Positions 1-6,473 of a stretch of 50,318 nucleotides of DNA are shown one piece after another. A program made the translations under genes and the position numbers. Within the stretch, counting starts at the first letter, position 1. Every line of letters starts with the position of its first letter. The stretch is from a virus, in IMG/VR virus record IMGVR_UViG_3300018079_000014, positions 1-50,318 of that record; one strand, 5' to 3'. Below the pieces are notes generated by a model, which was given only the letters and a program-made list of their open reading frames with translations, was not told the DNA's origin and did not search any database.

Positions 1-18
1 ATCATCGAGAGAGCATCG

Positions 19-546
19 ATGACCGATGATCCGAAGGAGCTGAAGCGCCTCCGGATCGCTTGGCGCGAGGTCGAGGCTGACGGCTGGAGCTACGACGAGC
101 TGGCAACACTTGTCGATGACAAGCGTCTCAGCGCCGAGCGCAACATAGTCGACTGGCTGCACAGGTGCGACGTCAGCACCGAGGACGTGAAGGCCTTCGT
201 CGCACCCGACGCAGACCTAACCGACGAAGAGCAGGCGCGAAGGAACGAAGATCGCGCCGAGTGGATCGTAAGACGAGTCTACGAGCTTCGCGCACAGCTT
301 CACGCAATGCTCGTCAGGCTGCACGGCACGAAGGAATACGGCAACCGCTTGATGGTCGTCGACTGGCAGCAGCTCCCTGACGGTCGCTGGAAGCCAGTCC
401 ACGGCACAATCGCATCGTGGATCAAGGGCAAGATCGAGAGTCGAGGCGAGTTGTCCGGCCTCGCGAGCTGCACCCGGACAATCGAAAGTCGGATGCGTAA
501 GACAGAAGGTAACGCCGAGCGCCACTGGACGCTCGGCAAGAGCTAA
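19..546 (+). CDS. Hypothetical protein, first gene of the early operon
   Basis: The product is 175 residues, hydrophilic and mostly helical in composition, and I recognise no family. The ATG at 19 overlaps (ATGA) a TGA at 20-22 that would close the reading frame running off the right edge of the window if the ends are joined, and a purine-rich GAGAGAG at 7-13 serves as ribosome binding site. A strong intrinsic terminator follows at 563-600, so this gene ends a transcription unit that begins in the last part of the window. Residues 1-60 could hold a helix-turn-helix (WSYDELATLVDD), but this is only a guess. Confidence 0.75.
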   Translation: MTDDPKELKRLRIAWREVEADGWSYDELATLVDDKRLSAERNIVDWLHRCDVSTEDVKAFVAPDADLTDEEQARRNEDRAEWIVRRVYELRAQLHAMLVRLHGTKEYGNRLMVVDWQQLPDGRWKPVHGTIASWIKGKIESRGELSGLASCTRTIESRMRKTEGNAERHWTLGKS

Positions 547-562
547 GAGCCAGATCGAGGGC

Positions 563-600
563 GGGGCGCCTCTCAAATCGAGGGGCGCTCCCCCTTTTTT
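563..600 (+). terminator. Rho-independent terminator
   Basis: GGGGCGCCTCT and AGGGGCG-CT-CCCC form a GC-rich stem with one short bulge and a small loop, followed directly by six T. It closes the transcript of the 19-546 gene. A second small hairpin with a GAAA tetraloop (CCGCT/AGCGG) follows at 617-630. Confidence 0.85.
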
Positions 601-742
601 GTTCAGCTCACACTCTCCGCTGAAAAGCGGCTGGTGGCGGGTCAATTCAGACTAATGGCTTCGGCGGGGCCTGGCCGAGGGACGGTGCCGCGACCTGGCG
701 AGTGGGGCAAAGATTTTTACTTCTCACCCCGGAGGCCACGTC

Positions 743-952
743 ATGCCCGTCCAGTCCTTCACGATGCCCGTCACGCTTCTCTCCCGCATCTGCTCGCTGT
801 TGGAGTGGGCATTCCGCGCTCGCTTCGACGAAAACCCCGAGCTGAGCGAAGTGTGCCTCGTTCGCGCTCACGCGATAGCCGGTGAATGGAACGTGCCTGA
901 CTCAGTCTGGGAAGCATCTCTGACACAGGCGATGAGGAGAGCAACCACATGA
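743..952 (+). CDS. Small hypothetical protein
   Basis: This 69-residue product is of unknown function. GGAGG at 731-735 lies 7 bases before the ATG. The last codons overlap the next start (ATGA at 949-952), so it is probably translated together with the NADAR gene. The 190 bases between the preceding terminator and this gene hold no clear sigma-type promoter that I can see. Confidence 0.7.
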   Translation: MPVQSFTMPVTLLSRICSLLEWAFRARFDENPELSEVCLVRAHAIAGEWNVPDSVWEASLTQAMRRATT

Positions 953-1371
953 TCGACCACTTCCACGGCGAGTACCGCTTCCTGAGCAACTTCTTCGCCG
1001 CACCAGTCGCGATGTACGGTTTGCTCTACCCAACTACGGAACACGCCTTCCAGGCCGCGAAGAGCCTCGACCCCAACGAACGTGAGCGCATCCGCCTGAC
1101 CAAAACGCCCGGCCAAGCCAAGCGCATGGGCCGGAGCGTAACGCTTCGCCCAGACTGGAACGAGTTCCGACTAATAGCGATGCGCGAGCTTCTGCGCCGA
1201 AAGTTCGCAATCCCATACCTACGCGAACACCTGGTCGCGACGCATCCGCAAACGCTGGTAGAAGGAAACACCTGGGGTGACCGCTTCTGGGGAGTCTGCG
1301 ACAGAAAGGGCGAAAACCACCTAGGCCGCCTGCTGGTGGAAATACGCGAAGAACTGATGGCGAGCCGCTAA
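949..1371 (+). CDS. NADAR-domain (YbiA/DUF1768-like) N-glycosidase
   Basis: The 140-residue protein is a complete NADAR domain. It has FLSNF at 11-15, EHAFQAAK at 31-38, the LVEGNTWGDRFWG block at 103-115 and a closing GENHLGRLL at 121-129, and its length is normal for the family. NADAR proteins cleave N-glycosidic bonds: some act on riboflavin intermediates, while others remove ADP-ribose from guanine in DNA and act as antitoxins to DarT-like toxins. In a phage the second role, protecting DNA or RNA from ADP-ribosylating host defences, is the more attractive inference, but the substrate cannot be read from sequence. It overlaps the preceding gene by 4 bases and has a GAGGAG ribosome binding site. 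Confidence 0.9.
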   Translation: MIDHFHGEYRFLSNFFAAPVAMYGLLYPTTEHAFQAAKSLDPNERERIRLTKTPGQAKRMGRSVTLRPDWNEFRLIAMRELLRRKFAIPYLREHLVATHPQTLVEGNTWGDRFWGVCDRKGENHLGRLLVEIREELMASR

Positions 1372-1383
1372 AGCTTCTCCGCT

Positions 1384-1414
1384 CGAAGGGCCGGATTGCC
1401 GATCCGGTTCTTCG
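1384..1414 (+). terminator. GC-rich hairpin after the NADAR gene
   Basis: A 12-bp stem (1384-1395 with 1403-1414, two G-T pairs) and a 7-base loop TTGCCGA lie just after the NADAR stop. There is no T tract, so this is either an actinobacterial-style terminator without U-tail or a processing/stability structure. The rest of the 162-base gap to ssb is also folded: a GTGGC/GCCAC stem at 1425-1444, an ACTCCC/GGGAGT stem at 1489-1507 and a GGGGCC/GGCCCC stem close to the ssb ribosome binding site. Confidence 0.5.
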
Positions 1415-1533
1415 GGTGAAGAGAGTGGCAGAGCTGAGAGCCACCCGCCCGCGTCATACCAAGCGAGGGCGCTCACAACTACACCCCGACTCCCAACGTG
1501 AGGGAGTCGAACGGGGCCGGAGGCCCCCAAACG

Positions 1534-1944
1534 ATGAACTCAGTCAACCTCATCGGTCGCATCGCGACCGTCCCCGTCCGCCTCGCGGACACATCGAAAG
1601 GCAACAAGCGCGTAGCGTTCCGCATCGCCATCGAGCGCATCGGCAAGAACACCGCCGACTTCCTGTGGGTGACGTGCTGGAACGGCACCGCCGACGCCGT
1701 CATGCAGTACCGCACGAAGGGCGACGAGGTCGCCGTCGAGGGAAGCCTGAACGCAAACCGCAAGGAGCGAGACGACGGCTTCAAGTACGACGCTGTCGAA
1801 GTGAGCGCCTCGCGCATCCACTTCCTTCGGCACAAGAACGTGCCGAACGACACCCCCGCCGACGTCGGGGCCGAAGACGCCGCGACCGAGGGAGCAGACC
1901 TAGTCGGAGCCGCCACCGCGCAGGGCGACGACATCCCATTCTGA
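1534..1944 (+). CDS. ssb: Single-stranded DNA-binding protein (first copy)
   Basis: This is a 136-residue OB-fold SSB. The N-terminal strand MNSVNLIGRIATVPVRL is typical, followed by a core with LWVTCWN, a glycine-poor acidic tail and the C-terminal tip GDDIPF that docks replication partners. I start it at ATG 1534, 10 bases after GGAGG (1519-1523). A longer frame from GTG 1498 would add 12 untypical residues. It coats single strands during replication and recombination. A second, different SSB is encoded at 46729-47160. Strong tandem hairpins follow the stop. Confidence 0.93.
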   Translation: MNSVNLIGRIATVPVRLADTSKGNKRVAFRIAIERIGKNTADFLWVTCWNGTADAVMQYRTKGDEVAVEGSLNANRKERDDGFKYDAVEVSASRIHFLRHKNVPNDTPADVGAEDAATEGADLVGAATAQGDDIPF

Positions 1945-1983
1945 GGATCACTCGCTTGATGATCGACGGGTGACCGATGAAGC

Positions 1984-2110
1984 CCAAGAGCCGGAGTCCC
2001 CCTCTCCGGCTCTTGGAGTGCAGCGGCAGCGACAATCCTTGGACGGGTGTTGTCCGCGCCGCTGCATCCCGTGGAACCCTGAGAGCCGGAATCCCCCTCC
2101 GGCTTTTGGG
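1984..2110 (+). ncRNA. Candidate structured RNA with two C-loop hairpins (6C-like)
   Basis: The gap between ssb and the lipoprotein gene holds three stems. Hairpin 1 (1984-2016) has a perfect 13-bp stem and loop TCCCCCT. Hairpin 3 (2084-2104) repeats the same core, GCCGGA/TCCGGC, with loop ATCCCCC, and is followed by TTTTGGGG. Between them GCAGCGGC (2020-2027) can pair with GCCGCTGC near 2058-2065, with GACAA/TTGTC inside. Two stems each exposing a run of C resemble the actinobacterial 6C RNA class, though these loops hold five C rather than six. Alternatively the hairpins are a double terminator of ssb. Hairpin 3 also covers the ribosome binding site of the next gene. Confidence 0.45.
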
Positions 2111-2115
2111 GTGCT

Positions 2116-2355
2116 ATGCGCACCCTCCTCATCATCCTGACCCTCTGGGTCGTCGGCTGCTCGATCGCCGCTCCGCACGTCGTCTCACGACTTGAAGACC
2201 GCATCCTCTCTGAGCGAGCCGTAGTGACACCCGAAAGCTACGAAGCTCGCGCTCACTGCATCGCAGAAATGAGCTATCAGAACCCGATGACCGATCGGTT
2301 CGACGAGCTGGTGAACGCTCTCCGTCTCTGCCGTCAACAAGAAGGCCAGCCATGA
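2116..2355 (+). CDS. Small putative lipoprotein
   Basis: The 79-residue product begins with a short hydrophobic segment ending in a lipobox-like VVGC at about residues 12-15, followed by a hydrophilic, charged remainder with two more cysteines. It is probably exported and lipid-anchored at the membrane. The start lies just after the C-loop hairpin, whose 3' side contains GGGG, the only ribosome-binding-like sequence, so translation may be sensitive to that fold. It overlaps the next gene by ATGA. The function is unknown; a role in the envelope or superinfection exclusion is possible. Confidence 0.7.
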   Translation: MRTLLIILTLWVVGCSIAAPHVVSRLEDRILSERAVVTPESYEARAHCIAEMSYQNPMTDRFDELVNALRLCRQQEGQP

Positions 2356-2633
2356 GGCTGTCTCTATCCATCCTGATCGCCTCGCTCTGCTTCCTCGCCA
2401 TCTCCGCCTCGGCGACAGCAGGTGTCGGCATCTGCCTGACACCGCGAGGCCCCGTCCTTTGCGCCACGAACGACAAGAAGCCCAAGGCCCCCGCTCGCCG
2501 CCCAATGGTAGGAATGAAGTGCTACGTCGAGGGCGAGATCGCATACTACGAGGAGAACGGAAAGCCCATCCTACTGATCTGTGTCTGCCCGAAGGTCGCC
2601 ATGAACCGCGAGTGCCGCTGGTGGAAGTGGTGA
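2352..2633 (+). CDS. Small secreted cysteine-containing protein
   Basis: The 93-residue product has a clear signal peptide (hydrophobic core LSILIASLCFLAISASATA, cleavage near residue 23). The mature part of about 70 residues carries five cysteines (in ICLT, LCAT, KCYV and ICVCPK) and one near the C-terminus (ECRWW), which suggests disulphides outside the cell. No family is recognised. It overlaps the upstream lipoprotein gene by 4 bases, so the two exported proteins may work together at the cell surface. Confidence 0.75.
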   Translation: MRLSLSILIASLCFLAISASATAGVGICLTPRGPVLCATNDKKPKAPARRPMVGMKCYVEGEIAYYEENGKPILLICVCPKVAMNRECRWWKW

Positions 2634-2638
2634 GTACG

Positions 2639-2866
2639 ATGAGCGACATGGATACCCATACCCACCACGACCTGTCCGTTCTCGCAACCGGCGTCAGAGA
2701 CATGGAGCAAAGTCTCGCCATCAAGCGCGAGCAAGCCATCAACCGGCTATATCGCGTTGACCGAGACGATCAGAACAACATCGTCCAGCTCGCGGAGATT
2801 CACACGCTCATCCGCTCCGCCGCGTTCCTCCTGGAGCTGGCGGCCGCAACCGCCAAGCGACCCTAG
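2639..2866 (+). CDS. Small hypothetical helical protein
   Basis: The 75-residue product has an N-terminal histidine-rich stretch (MDTHTHHD) and then long amphipathic helices with a hydrophobic C-terminal segment (AAFLLELAAATA). ATG 2639 is chosen. GTG 2630 and ATG 2648 are also in frame, and GTG 2630 would overlap the stop of the preceding gene. The frame is open further upstream, but that part is the shadow of the secreted-protein gene. Function unknown. Confidence 0.6.
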   Translation: MSDMDTHTHHDLSVLATGVRDMEQSLAIKREQAINRLYRVDRDDQNNIVQLAEIHTLIRSAAFLLELAAATAKRP

Positions 2867-2910
2867 TCTCTGCGCGAGCTGAAGCAGGACTAAAGTTCTG
2901 TTCGCCCGTG

Positions 2911-2929
2911 CCGACACGTCCTGTAGGAT
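2911..2929 (+). promoter_or_regulatory. Phage promoter/operator, rightward
   Basis: CCGACA (2911-2916), then 7 bases ending in TG, then the -10 box TAGGAT (2924-2929). It belongs to the recurring family TCCKACR-N5-TGTAGGAT. No TTGACA-like -35 lies at 17 bases. The transcript would start near 2936 and lead into the gene at 2984. Confidence 0.7.
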
Positions 2930-2983
2930 GACGCTCGCCTTGCGGCCGTCGCAAGGCCCAAAGAAGGGGGAGGAACCACACGG

Positions 2984-3187
2984 ATGTCGTTGCTGAGCAA
3001 CTTGATTCTGGCCGGACGGCTCTCGTTAGCCATCACCGCATTTCATCTAGTCGACCCACGCCTGATCCCACGCGATCTTCCGCTCCGCGTGTTCGCCGAA
3101 GAGCGGCGAGAAGTGTCGCTGTCACTACTGCGCGAGACACGCAGACAAGCTCTCAATGGAACGCTCGTCCGACCGCACTACGGCTAG
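2984..3187 (+). CDS. Small hypothetical protein
   Basis: The 67-residue product has a hydrophobic N-terminal third (LLSNLILAGRLSLAITAFHLV) and an arginine-rich C-terminal half, and may be membrane-associated. A strong ribosome binding site (GGGGGAGG) precedes the ATG, and it has its own promoter at 2911-2929. A symmetrical hairpin at 3195-3216 ends the unit and faces the convergent repressor gene. Function unknown. Confidence 0.7.
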   Translation: MSLLSNLILAGRLSLAITAFHLVDPRLIPRDLPLRVFAEERREVSLSLLRETRRQALNGTLVRPHYG

Positions 3188-3194
3188 GGGTCGA

Positions 3195-3216
3195 GGCCGG
3201 GGCTAACGCCCCGGCC
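3195..3216. terminator. Bidirectional hairpin between convergent genes
   Basis: A perfect 9-bp stem GGCCGGGGC/GCCCCGGCC with a 4-base loop TAAC lies between the rightward gene ending at 3187 and the leftward repressor gene ending at 3228. There is no T tract. Its position between convergent stops supports a terminator for both strands. Confidence 0.65.
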
Positions 3217-3227
3217 CGTCCACTCCA

Positions 3228-3596
3228 CTACTTCTTCTTCTGGCCGAGCCAGGCCTGAAGGTTGGCAATCGCTTCGTCTTCGCCAACCTCGCGAGGATCG
3301 AATGAGCGCTGCGCCTCATGTAGCTGGTACTCCCAGAAGAGCCTCGGCTCGACACCTAGGGCTTGAGCGACCATCTCCATGATCTTAGGTGACGGCCACC
3401 GCTCGCCCGTGACAGCCTTGCGAAGGCTCTCGTACTGAATCTCCCCGAGCTGAGCAGCGAACGCTGACCAGTTCGGATTGCCCATCCCGGTAACAAGCTC
3501 CCGCTCGATGAGCAAATCACGCACCACAGCGCCAAAGGGACGCCGCTTCTCGCCTTGACGAACCACGCGAGCGACCCTAACAGATGTCGTAGCCAT
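3228..3596 (-). CDS. XRE-type helix-turn-helix repressor
   Basis: The 122-residue product has a helix-turn-helix of the XRE/Cro kind in the middle (about residues 42-90: FAAQLGEIQYESLRKAVTG, then the recognition and support helices up to ALGVEPRLFWEY). A basic N-terminal arm and a charged C-terminal tail flank it. Its own promoter (TTGACT-N16-TATGAT) is covered by two near-identical palindromes, the usual layout of an autoregulated phage repressor. It is transcribed away from the dUTPase operon, as in an immunity region. Whether it represses lytic genes, only itself, or other sites is not known. GAGGAAG serves as ribosome binding site. Confidence 0.85.
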   Translation of the reverse strand: MATTSVRVARVVRQGEKRRPFGAVVRDLLIERELVTGMGNPNWSAFAAQLGEIQYESLRKAVTGERWPSPKIMEMVAQALGVEPRLFWEYQLHEAQRSFDPREVGEDEAIANLQAWLGQKKK

Positions 3597-3632
3597 TGAG
3601 CCACTTCCTCTCTGCCTTTCCTTTAGGCAGCA

Positions 3633-3654
3633 CTATCCCTCAATCGAGGGATAG
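3633..3654. promoter_or_regulatory. Palindromic operator 1 of the XRE repressor
   Basis: Two 9-base arms, CTATCCCTC and GAGGGATAG, flank AATC and form a perfect dyad. It lies at and just downstream of the expected transcription start of the repressor gene, so binding would block its own transcription. Confidence 0.8.
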
Positions 3655-3658
3655 ACAA

Positions 3659-3686
3659 ATCATACCTCGATCGAGGGATAAGTCAA
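3659..3686 (-). promoter_or_regulatory. Sigma-70-type promoter of the repressor gene
   Basis: Reading leftward: TTGACT (3686-3681), a 16-base spacer, then TATGAT (3664-3659). It is close to consensus and overlaps operator 2. The leader then runs through operator 1 and a small CTGCCT/AGGCAG hairpin before the ribosome binding site. Confidence 0.8.
3661..3681. promoter_or_regulatory. Palindromic operator 2 of the XRE repressor
   Basis: The half-sites CATACCTC and GAGGGATAA around GATC match operator 1 except in the left arm. The dyad centres of the two operators are 27 bp apart. Operator 2 fills the spacer between the -35 and -10 boxes of the repressor promoter. Confidence 0.8.
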
Positions 3687-3718
3687 CCCGAGCGACGGCT
3701 CTCCTAACAACAACCGAC

Positions 3719-3747
3719 TTGAAATACACCAGCAGCGTATGTAGGAT
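3719..3747 (+). promoter_or_regulatory. Promoter of the dUTPase operon with dyad
   Basis: TTGAAA (3719-3724), 17 bases, then TG-TAGGAT (-10 at 3742-3747). This is the only member of the TAGGAT family here with a canonical -35. GTAGGATGAGCCTAC at 3741-3755 is a near-perfect dyad over the -10 and start region, likely an operator for the factor that reads the other GTAGG/CCTAC sites. Confidence 0.8.
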
Positions 3748-3787
3748 GAGCCTACACATCGCGTCCGCAAAAACACCGGAGGCACCG

Positions 3788-4246
3788 ATGGTCAGAGAGG
3801 CACTACTCATCCCAACGCTCGCACCCGAGCAGTCGTACATCCCGAAGCGTGCGAGGCACGCCGACGCAGCCTTCGACCTGAAGGCGAACGTCACCGAGAT
3901 CATCGCCCCAGGCGCCACACGCCTAATCGACACAGCAATCGCACTCGCGATCCCAAGCGGCCACGTTGGCCTCGTCTGTTCACGCTCAGGCCTCGCGCTG
4001 AAGCACAGCGTCATCGTCTTGAACGCGCCGGGTGTGATCGACCCCGGCTACCGGGGAAGCATCGGCGTGATCCTGCACAACCTCGGCGCCGAGCCGTACA
4101 TGGTCGTTCGTGGCGACCGCATCGCTCAGCTCCTCATCCTCCCCACCGCAGCCGCCTCTCTCGCATGGGCAAGCGCGACTCAATGGGAGATGTCATCCGG
4201 AACCGAGCGTGGCGAGAACGGCCTCGGCTCTACGGGAGCCGCATGA
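3788..4246 (+). CDS. dut: dUTP diphosphatase (trimeric dUTPase)
   Basis: The enzyme hydrolyses dUTP to dUMP and pyrophosphate, keeping uracil out of phage DNA and feeding dTMP synthesis. All five trimeric dUTPase motifs are present in 152 residues: ADAAFDLKA (25-33), SRSGLA (65-70), APGVIDPGYRG (80-90) with the substrate aspartate, GDRIAQLLI (109-117) and the C-terminal RGENGLGSTG (141-150). ATG 3788 is chosen because GGAGG (3778-3782) sits 5 bases before it and the promoter -10 ends at 3747. The frame continues upstream, but that part would precede the transcription start. Confidence 0.95.
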   Translation: MVREALLIPTLAPEQSYIPKRARHADAAFDLKANVTEIIAPGATRLIDTAIALAIPSGHVGLVCSRSGLALKHSVIVLNAPGVIDPGYRGSIGVILHNLGAEPYMVVRGDRIAQLLILPTAAASLAWASATQWEMSSGTERGENGLGSTGAA

Positions 4247-4499
4247 CACAGACTTGCGGGCGGCGTGGGTTACCTGACCGTAACGGGCGCCCCGCGTCGT
4301 CTCAATCCGGCCGGGGCCGAGCAGAGTCTCACAACACAACCGTTCGACTGCCGAGTGCGCTGTTTAGCAGCACGGGGGTTGCACCCCCTGACCCGGTGAA
4401 GGGGCCAGTCCGATCCCATCCAGGAGTTCGACCCAACGGCTGTCCCCCCGACCCGTGCGCCGCCCGCAGGCACCACCCCACAACCTGAAAGGAAAAGCC
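4247..4499 (+). other. 253-base gap with stem-loops
   Basis: No convincing gene is present. GGCG...CGCC with an inner GTTAC/GTAAC stem folds at about 4262-4291, and GGGGG-TTGCA-CCCCC forms a hairpin at 4375-4389. The region may be a structured leader for the gene at 4500 or the end of the dUTPase transcript. No TAGGAT-type promoter is seen. Confidence 0.4.
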
Positions 4500-4901
4500 A
4501 TGCCCGAGTACCTGAAGACCCGCCAGACCCGCAAGCGAGTCCGTCGCGGCGCAGCCCTGCTGGATCGCGTCATGCCGACGTGGTTCAAGAAGATCAACCT
4601 CGACCAACTCAACCTGGCGGACTGCGCGGCGTGCGTATGCGGCCAGCTCGCACTACATTCACGCTCCCAGGTCGTCCGGGACGAAATGAAGGACATCCGA
4701 GGCCGCATCGACAAGATGTGCGGCTACGGAGCGTTCGCTTCCTACCTCAACACCAAGGCCAACGGTCGCGCCGCCACCGCCCTCTTCCCATTCAACATCG
4801 AACACGGCTTCACGGCTAACCACCTCGACGGAGACTTCGAAGACTTAGACGCCGCCTGGGAGCGAGAGATTCATCGCAGACTCACAGCGGTGACGTCATG
4901 A
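4500..4901 (+). CDS. Hypothetical protein
   Basis: The 133-residue product has a basic N-terminus (KTRQTRKRVRRGAALL), then a central part with LNLADCAACVCGQLA, where three cysteines lie close together, and an acidic C-terminal half. I start it at ATG 4500, preceded by AAAGGA at a good distance. The open frame upstream is the structured gap. It overlaps the next gene by ATGA. No family is recognised. Confidence 0.75.
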   Translation: MPEYLKTRQTRKRVRRGAALLDRVMPTWFKKINLDQLNLADCAACVCGQLALHSRSQVVRDEMKDIRGRIDKMCGYGAFASYLNTKANGRAATALFPFNIEHGFTANHLDGDFEDLDAAWEREIHRRLTAVTS

Positions 4902-5218
4902 AGCTCACATCCCGCACCATCTCTCGTACGCTCGCATTCGTCAACCGGCTTCGCGCCGAACAGGGCCGAAAACCCCTCAAAAAGATGCCGAAAGGCACAC
5001 CAGGCGGTGCATACACCTGCCCCATTGCAACAGCACTCCGCGCAGGCCTCCCTCACTCTTCATCCGCACGGTTCTCTTACGGCAGCGTCCTCATCACCTA
5101 CTACAACAAACACAACGTCTTCAGCTCCATCTACTCGCCCAAGTACGTATTCGACTTCGCATGGGCCTTCGATCACAACCGCATCCCGGAGCTGATCGAC
5201 ATCCGCTGGTGGAAGTAG
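4898..5218 (+). CDS. Hypothetical protein
   Basis: The 106-residue basic protein is rich in aromatic residues towards its C-terminus (YNKHNVFSSIYSPKYVFDFAWAFDHN). The N-terminal part GRKPLKKMPKGTPGGAYTCPIATAL has a single cysteine in the context TCPIATAL, which recalls small phage proteins of unknown role. It is coupled by 4-base overlaps both upstream and, at 5216-5220, to a GTG start downstream. Confidence 0.72.
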   Translation: MKLTSRTISRTLAFVNRLRAEQGRKPLKKMPKGTPGGAYTCPIATALRAGLPHSSSARFSYGSVLITYYNKHNVFSSIYSPKYVFDFAWAFDHNRIPELIDIRWWK

Positions 5219-5382
5219 TGAACAACTGTGTCGTCTGCATCGACGACCAATGGTGCGAGTTCTGCCCGCCCGGCCGCTCGGCTTCGGCGATGCCGCTGCC
5301 ACTGATCGACCGCGACTCGGCTGATGAGACAAACAGAGAGGAGAAGAGCCATGAGCAGCGAGGCCCAATACCTTCTGAATGA
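5218..5382 (+). CDS. Mini zinc-ribbon protein
   Basis: The 54-residue protein starts at GTG 5218, overlapping the preceding TAG by one base. The N-terminal CVVCIDDQWCEFC pattern (CxxC-x5-CxxC within residues 4-16) is a likely zinc site; the rest is proline-rich and acidic. It is one of about eight very small CxxC proteins in this genome. It overlaps the next gene by about 30 bases. Confidence 0.55.
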   Translation: MNNCVVCIDDQWCEFCPPGRSASAMPLPLIDRDSADETNREEKSHEQRGPIPSE

Positions 5383-5548
5383 CGCCGCCGCCGAGGACTG
5401 CCTCGTCTCAGCACACAAGGCGATGGAGCAGGGCAAGTTCGAGAAGGCAATGGCCTACTCGCAGATGTCCGTCGCCCACCAGATTCGCGCCGACTCGCTC
5501 CGCGCCAACCTCAACCACGACGCAGGCCTATGGCGGCCCGCCGCATGA
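5351..5548 (+). CDS. Small helical protein
   Basis: The 65-residue product starts at ATG 5351 behind GAGGAG. It is all-helical in composition (AHKAMEQGKFEKAMAYSQMSVAHQIRADSL), and the alternating Ala/Lys/Tyr pattern is like a single TPR-type helical hairpin. It is coupled to the following MazG-like gene by ATGA at 5545-5548. Function unknown. Confidence 0.68.
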   Translation: MSSEAQYLLNDAAAEDCLVSAHKAMEQGKFEKAMAYSQMSVAHQIRADSLRANLNHDAGLWRPAA

Positions 5549-5940
5549 TCGCCCAACGCGCAGCAGCATTCGAGCAGTGGTCACAAGGCGGCGGATCGCC
5601 CGACACCAAGTGGATCATCACCCGCGCTGAAGCCGCATACCTCATCGGCAATCTACGCAGCCACGCCAACACCCTCATCGCTCGTGCGGCCAGTGATATG
5701 AGCGCCCTCGACGACATCAAGCGAGAGCGCGAATACCAAAACACCAAATGGGGCCAACAGAATCATGATGACGAATGGTGGCTCGCAATTCTCATGGAAG
5801 AGGTCGGAGAAGCCGCCCAGGGCGTTTTGCACAACAGATTCGGCGGACAGGCCGAACCACGGCCAGAGATCGTACAAATCGCCGCCGTTGCACTCGCTTG
5901 GCTTGAATGCATCGACCATCAAGCTGAACTCGCTGCATGA
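5545..5940 (+). CDS. MazG-like nucleotide pyrophosphohydrolase
   Basis: The protein is 131 residues from ATG 5545 (a start at 5530 is also possible). The C-terminal 80 residues look like a MazG-like domain: REREYQNTKWGQQNHDDEWW, then LMEEVGEAAQGVL with the metal-binding acidic EExxE-type helix, then a second helix EIVQIAAVALAWLE. Such enzymes hydrolyse nucleoside triphosphates. In phages they may clean up unusual dNTPs or lower alarmone levels. The N-terminal 45 residues (ITRAEAAYLIGNLRSHANTL) form a separate helical part of unknown role. The gene lies in a chain of overlapping early genes near dUTPase. Confidence 0.8.
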   Translation: MIAQRAAAFEQWSQGGGSPDTKWIITRAEAAYLIGNLRSHANTLIARAASDMSALDDIKREREYQNTKWGQQNHDDEWWLAILMEEVGEAAQGVLHNRFGGQAEPRPEIVQIAAVALAWLECIDHQAELAA

Positions 5941-6473
5941 GCAAATGGCAGACCCAAGAGGACGGCTCCGTTCTCGGCGCCGCCTCCGCAAAAAGCCTCG
6001 AATGGGCAAACGGCGATCGGCACAAGATCGCCTGCCTCGGTTTCGTCGCGTTCTGCCGCGACAGGCAGCTCGAACCCACCTGGTTCGCGAGCAACTACTC
6101 GACCCTGACCATCGCCCCAGACTGGCTCTTCGAGGTTCTGCTTGATTCCTCACCTGATTACACGGCCTTCCTCGTGTTACCTAAGCAGAATACACCGTGG
6201 AAAGCGGTGGTGCGGATTCTCGACAGGAATCCGCCGATCATTCACATCCTCGGAGTATCAGGAACGCTAGAAATGACCATGCGCGATCCTGGCCCCTGGC
6301 CCCGCTTTAATCTCTTGCGCGTCGTACCGGACTGGCTCGCCGCGTTCCCACCACATCAGACCCCCTGGGAGGGACTGCCCCATGCTCAGAGTCACGAACG
6401 AAAACGCACACATCTTCACTCCGCTGAAGACCAGCCTCTTCGTTCTCGCGGTGATAACGCCCGAGCAGCGTGA
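5937..6473 (+). CDS. Hypothetical protein with unusual 3' overlap
   Basis: The 178-residue product is coupled to the MazG-like gene (ATGA). Residues 1-140 have ordinary composition, with tryptophan- and proline-containing segments (DWLFEVLLDSSPDYTAFLVL). The last 30 residues are strongly charged and look like an out-of-frame reading of the next gene, which starts at 6382 inside this one. The 92-base overlap is far longer than the 4-base overlaps elsewhere, so a frameshift, a lost stop or a genuine overlap are all possible. Family unknown. Confidence 0.65.
   Translation: MSKWQTQEDGSVLGAASAKSLEWANGDRHKIACLGFVAFCRDRQLEPTWFASNYSTLTIAPDWLFEVLLDSSPDYTAFLVLPKQNTPWKAVVRILDRNPPIIHILGVSGTLEMTMRDPGPWPRFNLLRVVPDWLAAFPPHQTPWEGLPHAQSHERKRTHLHSAEDQPLRSRGDNARAA

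Noticed and set aside
4165-4488. 107-residue frame overlapping the end of dUTPase
   Set aside because: It starts inside dut in another frame and runs through the hairpins of the gap; composition is typical of a shadow frame.
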